Below are positions 36,135-43,788 of a stretch of DNA of 64,000 nt, piece by piece (positions within the stretch are counted from its first letter, which is position 1; the number at the start of each line of letters is the position of its first letter). The stretch spans positions 186,001 to 250,000 of the forward strand of contig CAUJGP010000024.1 of assembly GCA_963170155.1 (NCBI GenBank), in the 5' to 3' direction. The position numbers were made by a program, and so were the translations under genes. The stretch is from Bdellovibrionota bacterium (lineage in GTDB: Bacteria > Bdellovibrionota > Bdellovibrionia > Bdellovibrionales > Bdellovibrionaceae). The notes under the pieces are model-generated. The model was not told the origin of the DNA and did not search any database. It saw only the letters and a list, made by a program, of their open reading frames with translations.

Positions 36135-37091
36135 ATGAAACCATCAGTCCTTGTTACTGGAGCTGCAGGGTTTATTGGTTCTCACCTTTGTGAGGCCTTA
36201 GTTGAAGAGGGTTTTTTTGTTATTGGAGTAGATGATTTATCTTCAGGACACTTAGATCGTTTGTCGGCAGTGATAGATCGCATGGAATTTATCAGAGGCA
36301 ATATTCTCGATTCATCCGTGTTGGATCAGGCGTGTTCTGTGCGATCAAAACCAGAAGTGATTTTTCATTTGGCGGCAGTTCCTTCCGTGATTAGCTCCAT
36401 TGAGGAGCCAGAGATTTCTCATCATGCGAATATTAATGGAACTTTTCAGATTCTAATGGCGGCCAAGAAACATGGCGTGCGTCGTGTGATTTATTCGGCC
36501 TCTTCGAGTGTTTATGGCCAAAGTTCGGAAGAGTATAAAACAGAAGATTTATGCCCTGATCTTATCTCTCCCTATGGTTTACAAAAATGGGTGGGTGAAA
36601 AATATTGTGAATTATTTATGAAGTATCATCAAATCGAGACTATTGCCTTAAGGTACTTCAATGTTTTTGGTCCACGGCAAGATCCAAATTCTTTGTATGC
36701 TGCTGTTATCCCTAAATTTATTACCAGCGTTTTGGATAACTCTCCCGTAACGATTCATGGGGATGGCTTACAATCAAGAGATTTCACTTATGTTACGAAT
36801 ATTGTGGAGGGTAATCTATTAGCTCTTCGTGCCCCAAAAGAGGCTTGTGGCAGAGCTTATAATTTAGCCCTTGGAAAAAGTGAAACTTTGCTTTCTCTCT
36901 TAGAGGCCGTTGAGGGTATCATAGGAAAAAAATCACAACGTGTATTTGCTCCATCACGAGCAGGAGATATCAGAGACTCTAAAGCATCTATTGAATTGGC
37001 TGTGAAAATGTTAGGCTACAAGCCTGCAGTTGATTTTCAGGAGGGGCTGCGGTTAACGATAGAATCCTTTAAAAACAAAAATCATCAGTGA
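36135..37091 (+). CDS. NAD-dependent sugar epimerase (UDP-hexose 4-epimerase type)
   Basis: Short-chain dehydrogenase-type nucleotide-sugar epimerase of 318 residues. It has the Rossmann motif VTGAAGFIGSHL, the catalytic Y-G-L-Q-K (SPYGLQKWVGE), and the family's YFNVFGPRQDPNS and GDGLQSRDFTYV. I chose the ATG at 36135 because AAGGAG sits four bases upstream; a longer frame from 36033 adds 34 residues with no ribosome site. Likely substrates are UDP-glucose/galactose or their N-acetyl forms, for cell-surface polysaccharide. It stands alone and is convergent with the IscA-type gene. Confidence 0.9.
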   Translation: MKPSVLVTGAAGFIGSHLCEALVEEGFFVIGVDDLSSGHLDRLSAVIDRMEFIRGNILDSSVLDQACSVRSKPEVIFHLAAVPSVISSIEEPEISHHANINGTFQILMAAKKHGVRRVIYSASSSVYGQSSEEYKTEDLCPDLISPYGLQKWVGEKYCELFMKYHQIETIALRYFNVFGPRQDPNSLYAAVIPKFITSVLDNSPVTIHGDGLQSRDFTYVTNIVEGNLLALRAPKEACGRAYNLALGKSETLLSLLEAVEGIIGKKSQRVFAPSRAGDIRDSKASIELAVKMLGYKPAVDFQEGLRLTIESFKNKNHQ

Positions 37092-37099
37092 CAATGAAT

Positions 37100-37145
37100 A
37101 AGTTGTTTTAAGATAGAAAAAAATTTTGTTATCTTACTTCAACTT
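37100..37145. terminator. bidirectional terminator between epimerase and IscA-type gene
   Basis: AAGTTG pairs with CAACTT and AAGATA with TATCTT around an A/T-rich loop containing runs of A and T. It fills the short convergent gap and slightly overlaps the stop codon of the minus-strand gene. Confidence 0.6.
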
Positions 37146-37515
37146 AAGACCCACATGAGCCAGTTGCTTTTGTTGGAGTAGGGTTTGGTTTGACATTAAA
37201 AGAAGTACCACATCCACAAGTTTTGGTAGCATTCGGATTAGAAAAAACAAAGCCTTTTCCATTCAGGCCTCCGGAGTAATCCAGAGTGAGTCCTGCAATA
37301 TATAGAAATGAAGTATTATCGATGACTACTCTTTGTCCATATTGCTCAAAAACTTTATCAGCGGGGTAAAGGGTTGAGTCAAAATTCATTTTATAAGACA
37401 AACCCGAACAACCGCCTTTTTTAACTTCGACACGCAAAAATGATTCTTGTGTTTGCGATTCTTCATCTTTTAAAACTTGGATTCTTTTGGCTGCTTTTTC
37501 AGAAATTGTAATCAT
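37144..37515 (-). CDS. erpA: A-type iron-sulfur cluster assembly protein (IscA/ErpA/HesB)
   Basis: Carrier that delivers Fe-S clusters to apoproteins. The 123-residue protein has the three invariant cysteines: one in KKGGCSGLSYKM and two in KTCGCGTSFNV. It ends in a short Pro/Thr-rich tail closing TGSCGS, an extra cysteine not usual in the family. No other isc or suf gene is close by. The window itself encodes several likely clients (LipA, RimO, NrdG). Confidence 0.92.
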   Translation of the reverse strand: MITISEKAAKRIQVLKDEESQTQESFLRVEVKKGGCSGLSYKMNFDSTLYPADKVFEQYGQRVVIDNTSFLYIAGLTLDYSGGLNGKGFVFSNPNATKTCGCGTSFNVKPNPTPTKATGSCGS

Positions 37516-37952
37516 TTTGTTTTTACCTCGATTTTATAAATATCTTAGCGTTTATTGACAGAAGATTCCTTTTCTCCGTTATTTCACCCTAATTTCATAT
37601 TCAGGCTAACGACACCCTTATTTATGATCCTATCAAAAAAAGCATCATTTTGGAATGACTTTTGTTTTTTCAATAGGTTTTCAGTGCCAATCAAGCCTGG
37701 AGGGTTTTTAGGTCCCAAAAGGGGTGATGCTTATTATAACCATAGGGAGAATCAATTACTCTCTGTCTTTAGTTATCATTATATTAAGGCCCAATGACGA
37801 AGGGGACCAAAGAGAGGGATTCGTTTCGTCAGGTCATTTATAGAGTGATTCCAACATCATTGTGAAGTGAGTAGGGACGATATTAATTAAAAAGTGGGTC
37901 GATCGATCAACTAGGGCTAAGTAAAAACAATGAATCTAAAAGGAGATAAGCT
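37516..37952. other. intergenic region, no feature recognised
   Basis: A 437-base divergent gap. An 80-codon plus-strand frame (37555-37797) has no ribosome site or recognisable motifs and looks spurious. The region must carry promoters for the Fe-S protein (minus) and the dioxygenase (plus). AAAGGAG precedes the dioxygenase ATG. Confidence 0.4.
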
Positions 37953-38621
37953 ATGAAACGAAGAGAGTTATTAAAATGGAGTTTGGGTGCAGGAAGTGCG
38001 TTAGGTGTTGCGACGTTAGCAGGCGCAGCCCCTCTATGCGCAGGTAAAACACCAGCGCAGACGGAGGGACCTTTTTACCCTGTGGCAGATCAAATAGACA
38101 AGGACTGGGATTTGACCTTTGTGAAAGGCATAACGCAAAAAGCGCAAGGTGAAGAGATTGTTGTTTTAGGTCAAGTGTCAGATCAAAACTGTCAGCCACT
38201 AAAAGAGACTTTAGTAGAAATATGGCAAGCTTGCGCCAGTGGTAAGTATAATCATCCTAATGATCCCAATAATGCACCTTTAGACAAAAACTTTCAATAC
38301 TGGGGGAGAGCCATGACCAATGAAGAGGGTTTTTATCTTTTCAAAACTATTTTACCGGGAGATTACCCTGCGGATACCCATTGGATCCGTCCTCCTCATA
38401 TTCACTATAAGGTACAAAAATGGGGCTTTAGGGAGCTGACCACTCAACTCTATTTTGCGGGTAATAAATATAACGATACAGACCATATTTTGAATCAAAT
38501 ACCGCGAGCTGAAAGAGGCAAAGTCGTTCGTCCTATCGAACTCCAAGATATTGAATTACCTGGGGAACAAAGAGCTCGCTATCCTGTGGTTCGGTTTGAT
38601 ATTGTACTGACAAAGGCATAG
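37953..38621 (+). CDS. exported intradiol ring-cleavage dioxygenase
   Basis: Non-heme Fe(III) enzyme of the protocatechuate 3,4-dioxygenase/catechol 1,2-dioxygenase family. It begins with a twin-arginine-type signal (MKRRELLKWSLGAGSALGVATLAGAAPLC), so it is probably Tat-exported. The core shows TEGPFYP, GQVSDQNCQPLKETLVEIWQA, GKYNH (Tyr ligand), GRAMTNEEGFYLFKTILPG and RPPHIHYKV with the two His ligands. The 222 residues match the short secreted subclass. No other aromatic-degradation gene is near, so its substrate (a catechol or catecholate-type compound met outside the cell) is unknown. Confidence 0.9.
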   Translation: MKRRELLKWSLGAGSALGVATLAGAAPLCAGKTPAQTEGPFYPVADQIDKDWDLTFVKGITQKAQGEEIVVLGQVSDQNCQPLKETLVEIWQACASGKYNHPNDPNNAPLDKNFQYWGRAMTNEEGFYLFKTILPGDYPADTHWIRPPHIHYKVQKWGFRELTTQLYFAGNKYNDTDHILNQIPRAERGKVVRPIELQDIELPGEQRARYPVVRFDIVLTKA

Positions 38622-38689
38622 GTGATAAGGAGTCGGATAGAAAAAAGATGGTGAAGACTTCATAGGTTGTCACTCGTCCCATCTCTTGA

Positions 38690-38723
38690 CTCCCTTAATA
38701 AATCGACGATTAAATTAAGGGGG
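38690..38723. terminator. stem-loop after the dioxygenase gene
   Basis: CTCCCTTAAT pairs with ATTAAGGGGG (one G-T pair) around a 14-base loop. It lies 68 bases past the dioxygenase stop and separates that gene from the bufferin-like operon. It has no T-run. Confidence 0.5.
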
Positions 38724-38789
38724 TGAATCAAGTCAATAAGATTTGATTATTTACTAAGAGCTTACTTGAAAAGGATCTGGTTCAAGATA

Positions 38790-38890
38790 TCTGAAGTTCA
38801 AAGCAAACAGAGATATAGGCTCTCTATGCTGAAGTGAAATTGGACCAAGGTGGCGAAATGGATTTCGTTTTCAATAAGTTCTGAAGTTCA
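38790..38890 (+). promoter_or_regulatory. direct repeats upstream of the bufferin-like operon
   Basis: TCTGAAGTTCA occurs at 38790-38800 and again at 38880-38890, and the shorter CTGAAGT also at 38829. The last copy abuts the ribosome site (AAGGAGGA) of the precursor gene. Between them CGAAAT-GG-ATTTCG (38854-38867) is a perfect inverted repeat. These are candidate operator sites, with the regulator unknown. Confidence 0.4.
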
Positions 38891-38906
38891 GTAAGGAGGA
38901 ACTTTT

Positions 38907-39206
38907 ATGAATACCAAGATTGCATCGTTACTCACAACAGCGGTTGTGACAGGGTTATTAGCCTCTCAAGCCGTAAAGGCGGAAGGCACAGCAAAGCCCG
39001 GAAATACCTCAGAGAAGGCAGCGGGAGAAAAGGGAGCTTGCTGTGGTGAAGAGGGAATGAAAAAAATGAAAAAGGAAGGAAAATCCGGTTGTTGTGGTAA
39101 AGGTGGATGCGGAGGACGCGCCACGGGAGAAACGAATGCGGTTGATGCTAAAGCAACAAACGAGTCGGCAACACCAACAACAAAGCCTGCTGGCAAAGGT
39201 AGATAA
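38907..39206 (+). CDS. secreted Cys-rich RiPP precursor (bufferin/HvfA-like)
   Basis: A 99-residue precursor with a Sec signal peptide ending in VKA near residue 25. After a Gly/Lys/Glu-rich stretch come the cysteines: C45-C46 in GACCGEEG, and C62-C63 and C68 in GCCGKGGCGG. A Lys-Met segment lies between (MKKMKKEGK), and a Thr/Ala/Pro-rich tail without Cys follows. Together with the next two genes it matches precursors whose cysteines are oxidised by a DUF692 enzyme to heterocycles (oxazolone/thioamide in HvfA-type, thiooxazole in bufferins) that bind copper. The EGKSGCCG stretch recalls the EGKCG motif of HvfA but is not identical, and it is unlike the DUF2282-type bufferins. AAGGAGGA precedes the ATG. 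Metal identity and modification are inferred. Confidence 0.8.
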   Translation: MNTKIASLLTTAVVTGLLASQAVKAEGTAKPGNTSEKAAGEKGACCGEEGMKKMKKEGKSGCCGKGGCGGRATGETNAVDAKATNESATPTTKPAGKGR

Positions 39207-40102
39207 TGAATCCGCTTTTTAAGGATTTGGGTGTTGGGGTGGGACTACGTCCTGCCCACCGCTCGATTTTTTTGGAATCTCCTCCCAAGTCAGTATCGTG
39301 GGTGGAGGTTGTGACTGAAAATTATATGCCTTGGGAAAAAGAAGGCTGGGGAAAGTCGTTTCAAATGCTTTCTCGAATCAGAAAAAACTTTCCAGTAGCA
39401 TTGCATGGAGTCTCACTCAACCTTGGTTCTGTTGATACATTGGATCCTCATTATCTTTTTCGTTTGAAACAGTTGGTGAACCAAATCGAGCCTGTCATTA
39501 TTTCAGATCATCTCGCTTGGACAGGCATTAATGGTGAAACGCTTCATGATCTTCTGCCGTTGCCTTACACGCAAGAAGCGCTGAATAATATTATTTTCAA
39601 AATTGATCAGGTGCAAAACTATTTAGGTCGAAGAATCCTGATTGAAAATCCATCCAGCTATCTTGAATTCAAAAACCCTGAAATGTCAGAGGTTGAATTT
39701 CTCAAGCAAGTATTGAAAGCCGCGGATTGCGGCCTCTTATTGGACATAAATAATATTTATGTTAGTTCTGTGAATCATGGATTTAATCCGAAAGAGTATT
39801 TAAAAGAAATTCCTGGTGATCGCGTTGGCCAGATTCATTTGGCGGGCCATAGTGATCAAGGAGATCATTTGATCGACACTCATGATGCTCCTGTTGATCC
39901 CAAGGTATGGGATCTTTACAACTATTCCCTCGAATTATTTGGAGTCAAAAGCACGATGCTTGAGCGGGATGAAAAAATTCCAGAATGGAGCGAACTAGAA
40001 ATCGAGCTTTTAAATATTGGAGTGATACAAAATGAATTCATTAAATCTAACCGAACTTCAGATCTTGCTTCACGCATCCATTCGCCATCAGCAACCTTAT
40101 GA
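39206..40102 (+). CDS. DUF692 multinuclear non-heme iron oxidase (MNIO, BufB/HvfB)
   Basis: TIM-barrel enzyme of the MbnB/BufB/HvfB family that oxidises cysteines of the partner precursor using an iron cluster. All family blocks are intact in the 298 residues: VGLRPAHRSIFLE, VEVVTENYM, ALHGVSLNLGS, ISDHLAW, HDLLPLPYT, LIENPSSYL, LLLDINNIYVSSVNHGF, IHLAGHS, DTHDAPVDPKVW and TMLERDEKIPEW, which supply the His/Glu/Asp iron ligands. Its ATG shares a base with the precursor stop (TAATG). Its last 71 bases overlap the DUF2063 gene. This is the catalytic centre of the operon. Confidence 0.95.
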   Translation: MNPLFKDLGVGVGLRPAHRSIFLESPPKSVSWVEVVTENYMPWEKEGWGKSFQMLSRIRKNFPVALHGVSLNLGSVDTLDPHYLFRLKQLVNQIEPVIISDHLAWTGINGETLHDLLPLPYTQEALNNIIFKIDQVQNYLGRRILIENPSSYLEFKNPEMSEVEFLKQVLKAADCGLLLDINNIYVSSVNHGFNPKEYLKEIPGDRVGQIHLAGHSDQGDHLIDTHDAPVDPKVWDLYNYSLELFGVKSTMLERDEKIPEWSELEIELLNIGVIQNEFIKSNRTSDLASRIHSPSATL

Positions 40103-40745
40103 TGAATTATTCGAAGTCATTAAGGAAGCCCCTCCTATTTCTTCTCAGAAACGGATTGATATTTACCGGAGGGCTTATCAGATTCGTCTAAGTGAGTGTT
40201 TACGAGAAGACTTTACGGACACTTGTCAGAAAATGGGAGAAGTCGCTTTTGAAAAAATAATTCAAATGTACATTGATGAAATTCCGCCGAAGACGAGTCA
40301 GCTTGCGGAATACAGCGAAGGTTTCGTGGAATATTTAAAAAACAGCTCGGGGGATGTTTATGAAACAGCTGCAAAAGAGTGGATGGTGATTCTCTCTCAA
40401 AGAGCTCAAGAACCTCTGTATAAGCTTACCTCGGATCAAATTCAAATGGGGGAACCTTATCTCATCCAACTTCATCCTGCCACTCAAATAAAGAAGCTGG
40501 TCCATACCACAGTGGTTTCTTATCGGCTTAATGAAGAGATATTTTTTTTAGATGTAGAGGCTTCAGAATCACACTGGATTGTTTATTTTCGAGAACCTCG
40601 GTCTTTGGATGATTTGAAGGGGCTTATCGGAAAAGGGGAAATCTTGGAAGAAGAACTGATGAATTTACTATTTCAATGGATGAAGAAAGAAATTATTTAT
40701 TGTTTACCTCCCTTTGCCAAACAGAACGATTTTTATCGTTTTTAA
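40032..40745 (+). CDS. DUF2063 partner protein (BufC/HvfC)
   Basis: Precursor-recognition and helper protein that acts with DUF692 enzymes. The 237 residues start with a helical region typical of DUF2063 (SSQKRIDIYRRAYQIRLSECLREDFTDTC), and continue with a second domain of mixed structure (LIQLHPATQIKK.., IVYFREPRSL..) resembling a winged or RRE-like fold. No metal motif is seen. It starts inside the preceding gene, with a 71-base overlap, and runs 42 bases into the 3' end of the convergent sugar transferase. No DoxX (HvfD-like) gene follows. Confidence 0.9.
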   Translation: MNSLNLTELQILLHASIRHQQPYDELFEVIKEAPPISSQKRIDIYRRAYQIRLSECLREDFTDTCQKMGEVAFEKIIQMYIDEIPPKTSQLAEYSEGFVEYLKNSSGDVYETAAKEWMVILSQRAQEPLYKLTSDQIQMGEPYLIQLHPATQIKKLVHTTVVSYRLNEEIFFLDVEASESHWIVYFREPRSLDDLKGLIGKGEILEEELMNLLFQWMKKEIIYCLPPFAKQNDFYRF

Positions 40746-42053
40746 AATGATAATCATATCCAATTTGAAGGAATAATTTTTAATATAATAGAGTTCATAT
40801 TGAAGTTTTTCGATGGCGTCTTCCACGGAGGCTCCATAGGGGTATTTGACCTGGGCCCAGCCTGTAATTCCTGGAGAAAGAAGATGACGGAGTTGATAGT
40901 ATGGGATTTCTTTTTCTAGTTGCGTGTTAAACTCGGGGCGTTCGGGCCTCGGACCAATAAAACTCATTTCACCTTTTAAGACGTTAAAAATTTGAGGGAG
41001 TTCATCGATCCGAGTCAGGCGGATCCATTTTCCGATGCGAGTGATTCTTGCATCGGATTTTTGGGCCCACTGCACTCCATCTTTTTCCGCGTCCGTCGTC
41101 ATGGAGCGGAATTTGATAATAGAGAAATCAAGGCCGTTTTTTCCTGTTCGAACTTGTCGGTAAAAAACAGGACCCGAACTATCAATTTTTATGAGAATCA
41201 TGGTGACGATAAAAAGAGGCCAAGTCGCCAGGAAGAGAAGCACAGATAGGATAATATCCATTAAACGTTTAATACGAAGACCTACGGGGTTGTGAGTGAT
41301 ACTGAATCCTTCGGTGGTCAGGAGCCAGGAGTTCTCAAGAAAATGCACAGGCAATTGACCCCAGAAGTGTTCATAGATTTGGGTGAGATTCACAACTTGT
41401 AGGCCATGGAGACGTCGTCGGAGAAGTTCGTTAGAGATTTCTTCAGATAACGGGATTTTACACGCAATGATGACGCCGGACCAAGGGTTTTGAATCTGAT
41501 CCATAACGAGTTTAAAATCCCTGGGCTCTTCGACCAGAAGGGTTTCTAGTTTTCCAATATTAGAGTTCTTTTTAGCATCTTGAGTGAGTCGATTCAGGCT
41601 GGATTTTTCGCCAAAGGCGAACCAATTCCAACGAAAAGCTCTTAAATAAGAAAGTCTTTGGTGAAAAAGAGTCCTTAATCCAAAGGCATAGAACATAAAA
41701 ATAAAAAAGGAAGATAGAAAGACACCCCTTCCCAGGAGCCCATAAACTTCAGAACGGCTGATATAAATAAATCCCACAAAAAGGCCAAAGCCCAAAAGAA
41801 CCGAGAAAAAAACTCTGAGAAATCTTTCAATAGGGCTGATTTCTCCACCGATATCGTAAGCTCCAAAAATATAGAGGGAGGTGAGATGAAAAAAGGCTAT
41901 AAGGATCAAATGTGGTTGATTCAAAGCTGTATGCAGGGGAGTGTTCATTCTCAAGCTCAATGCAACGGAAAAAATAAGTATGATTCCTACAAGATCGAAA
42001 AGAAGAAGAATTTTTTTGTAGTATTGTATTTTTTTAATCTGTATTGGAGTCAT
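40704..42053 (-). CDS. polyprenyl-phosphate hexose-1-phosphate transferase (WbaP/WcaJ type)
   Basis: Initiating transferase that moves a sugar-1-phosphate onto undecaprenyl phosphate for exopolysaccharide or O-antigen synthesis. The 449 residues have four or five N-terminal membrane helices, a central CoA-binding-like domain, and the C-terminal bacterial sugar transferase domain. That domain has a re-entrant helix (RLMDIILSVLLFLATWPLFIVTMILIK) and the blocks GPVFYRQVRTGKNG, IKFRSM, RIDELPQIFNVLKGEMSFIGPRPERPEF and PGITGWAQV. Its 3' end overlaps the DUF2063 gene tail by 42 bases, convergently. A polymer operon is not adjacent; the nearest related gene is the epimerase at 36 kb. Confidence 0.93.
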   Translation of the reverse strand: MTPIQIKKIQYYKKILLLFDLVGIILIFSVALSLRMNTPLHTALNQPHLILIAFFHLTSLYIFGAYDIGGEISPIERFLRVFFSVLLGFGLFVGFIYISRSEVYGLLGRGVFLSSFFIFMFYAFGLRTLFHQRLSYLRAFRWNWFAFGEKSSLNRLTQDAKKNSNIGKLETLLVEEPRDFKLVMDQIQNPWSGVIIACKIPLSEEISNELLRRRLHGLQVVNLTQIYEHFWGQLPVHFLENSWLLTTEGFSITHNPVGLRIKRLMDIILSVLLFLATWPLFIVTMILIKIDSSGPVFYRQVRTGKNGLDFSIIKFRSMTTDAEKDGVQWAQKSDARITRIGKWIRLTRIDELPQIFNVLKGEMSFIGPRPERPEFNTQLEKEIPYYQLRHLLSPGITGWAQVKYPYGASVEDAIEKLQYELYYIKNYSFKLDMIIILKTIKIVLFGKGR

Positions 42054-42319
42054 TTCAGGTACTTTACGCTTTTTTTTAAATCTTCATCAAGGTTTGTAAA
42101 ATCCTTTTTCAAGGAATTTATTGAAGTGCGTTAACCCTTCCAGCATTCCTGTGAAATAAATATGAAAAGAAAGTTGTGACTCTTTTTGAAACAACTGAAA
42201 ATTTTGATCTTATTTTATTTGATTTGCCAAACTTGACAGCACTTTTTTAGTAATCAGTATTACAATAGTAATTGGGTAGGCTTTTCTTATGGCTTTTCTC
42301 ATTCTGCTAGGAGGTTCGT

Positions 42320-42691
42320 ATGGAAAAGAGACAGTCGGAGATAGTCGAAATTGAAGAAACACCCGAGGTGAAGTCATTCATCTATCAACAGATCGTAGAT
42401 TTTGAACCTTTTTTAACGGCAAAGAGCCTAATCTCGGTGATTTCTAAGAAACCAGAAGAGGTTGATCGAGGAAAAAGGAAAAATCAACATCATCATCAAA
42501 TTCAAATCACCATCAAAGAAGATGGGATTAGCCTGATGGAAGAAGGGACTTCAGAAAATATTTATGAGGCTATTTTAGAGGCTAAAAATAAACTTTATCA
42601 AAAATTAGTAACCATTCAAGATAGTGTTGTGAGCGAACGGGACCGTATGGCTCAAATCAAGTTTGCTCAGTCAGGGATTATGATTCATTAA
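42320..42691 (+). CDS. S30EA-like ribosome hibernation factor, divergent
   Basis: A 123-residue protein whose layout fits short HPF/RaiA proteins. An amphipathic N-terminal helix (TPEVKSFIYQQIVDFEPF) is followed by strands (KSLISVISKK.., HHHQIQITIKEDGISLMEEG). The characteristic SENIYEAILEAKNKLYQKL corresponds to the D-x-Y-A-A-I-D-x-A-x-x-K-L segment. Such proteins inactivate or store ribosomes in non-growing cells. The sequence is divergent and rests mainly on this last segment and overall pattern. AGGAGG lies before the ATG. A TTGACA at 42232 may be the -35 of its promoter, though no good -10 was found. Confidence 0.6.
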   Translation: MEKRQSEIVEIEETPEVKSFIYQQIVDFEPFLTAKSLISVISKKPEEVDRGKRKNQHHHQIQITIKEDGISLMEEGTSENIYEAILEAKNKLYQKLVTIQDSVVSERDRMAQIKFAQSGIMIH

Positions 42692-42693
42692 AA

Positions 42694-42749
42694 GGGCGCG
42701 GTGGACATGGGGCTCGGGCGGGGCGTCGGCGCGCGAGGTCTCCCCGCCG
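42694..42749. terminator. very GC-rich hairpin island
   Basis: These 56 bases are overwhelmingly G and C in an AT-rich neighbourhood. GGCGGGG (42717-42723) pairs perfectly with CCCCGCC (42742-42748), and the loop contains GCGCGC. It starts three bases after the S30EA-like stop codon. There is no T-run. It may stall or protect transcripts, or be a remnant of inserted DNA. The rest of the gap to 43041 is AT-rich and contains one isolated DnaA-box-like TTATCCACA at 42903. Confidence 0.5.
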
Positions 42750-43041
42750 TAGAAAGAGAGTAGGGTGTTGCGATACTAGTGAATTCTATGGTTAATGGTT
42801 TGTGTGAAGAGATCATTCAAAAGAATAATTAAGCAGACTGAATCCTGAGAGAATTTCATTTTTGTAAAGATTTAATAAAGTATGTTCACTTGCTCCACAG
42901 AGTTATCCACAAAATTTCATAATGTGTGTTCATTGAAAGCGATAAAGCCGATCGTTTCACCCTCATCAGCTCTATTATTGAATGTTTAAGAGACTAAAAG
43001 TGAAATACTCAAAAAATCAGAAAGACAGATCTTAACAGTCT

Positions 43042-43785
43042 TTAAAGATTGGATAAAGGCCATTGAATTTCTTTGATATTCTTTGATTTGAGATAAGCAT
43101 TGATTTTTGAAAAAGGCTTGGAACCAAAAAATCCACGATGAGCGGAGAGAGGCGAGGGATGAGGTCCTTCGAGGACAAAATGTTTTTTCCTATCGATAAA
43201 GGCTCCCTTTTTTTGAGCGTAACTCCCCCATAATACAAAAACTAAATTTTCGCGTTGGTCATTGAGAGCATGAACAATGGCATCTGTAAATCGCTCCCAT
43301 CCTCTATTTTGATGAGAGGCCGCATTGCTCGCGCGAACAGTTAAAACGGCATTTAAGAGAAGAACACCTTGTTGAGCCCAACTCAGTAAATAACCATGGT
43401 TGGGGGTTGGGAGGCCTAGATCGCTGTGCATCTCTTTGAAAATATTCACAAGAGAAGGCGGCGGTGGCACTCCTGGTTTCACGGAGAACGAGAGTCCATG
43501 GGCTTGACCGGGGCCATGGTAAGGATCTTGTCCAATGATGACGACTTTGACTTCATGAAAAGGAGTCGTGTTCAAGGCAGCAAAATACTCATCCCCTTTT
43601 GGAAAAATGATTTTTCCCGCTTTTTTCTCATCAACTAAAAATTGTTTAAGTTGGCTCATGTAATCTTGGGAAAACTCTTTATGAAGAACCTGAGCCCAAG
43701 AGTTTTCCAGTTTGAGGTTGGAGTGAGATGAAGTGGTGGTAGATTCGCTAGGAATTTCGGAAGAAAATGTTTTCGGATCAAACAC
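43042..43785 (-). CDS. ung: uracil-DNA glycosylase (family 1)
   Basis: Base-excision repair enzyme removing uracil from DNA. The 247 residues include the water-activating loop VVIIGQDPYHGPGQAHGLSFSV, GVLLLNAVLTVR, VFVLWGSYAQKKG and the Leu-intercalation loop GPHPSPLSAHRGFFGSKPF. The N-terminus is extended by about 25 Ser/Thr-rich residues compared with typical bacterial Ung. It follows the membrane-anchored HSP20-like gene by three bases, so the two are co-transcribed. Confidence 0.96.
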   Translation of the reverse strand: MFDPKTFSSEIPSESTTTSSHSNLKLENSWAQVLHKEFSQDYMSQLKQFLVDEKKAGKIIFPKGDEYFAALNTTPFHEVKVVIIGQDPYHGPGQAHGLSFSVKPGVPPPPSLVNIFKEMHSDLGLPTPNHGYLLSWAQQGVLLLNAVLTVRASNAASHQNRGWERFTDAIVHALNDQRENLVFVLWGSYAQKKGAFIDRKKHFVLEGPHPSPLSAHRGFFGSKPFSKINAYLKSKNIKEIQWPLSNL

Positions 43786-43788
43786 GAT

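Noticed and set aside
37555-37797. 80-codon frame in the gap upstream of the dioxygenase
   Set aside because: It has no ribosome site and its composition is not protein-like.
42775-42786. ACTAGTGAATTC, resembling a cloning-vector polylinker
   Set aside because: The flanking bases do not match vector sequence, so a chance 12-base match is more likely, although the nearby GC-rich island keeps an assembly check worthwhile.
42903-42911. Perfect DnaA box TTATCCACA, considered as part of a replication origin
   Set aside because: Only one box is present, with no cluster, no dnaA/dnaN and no AT-rich unwinding element with further boxes.
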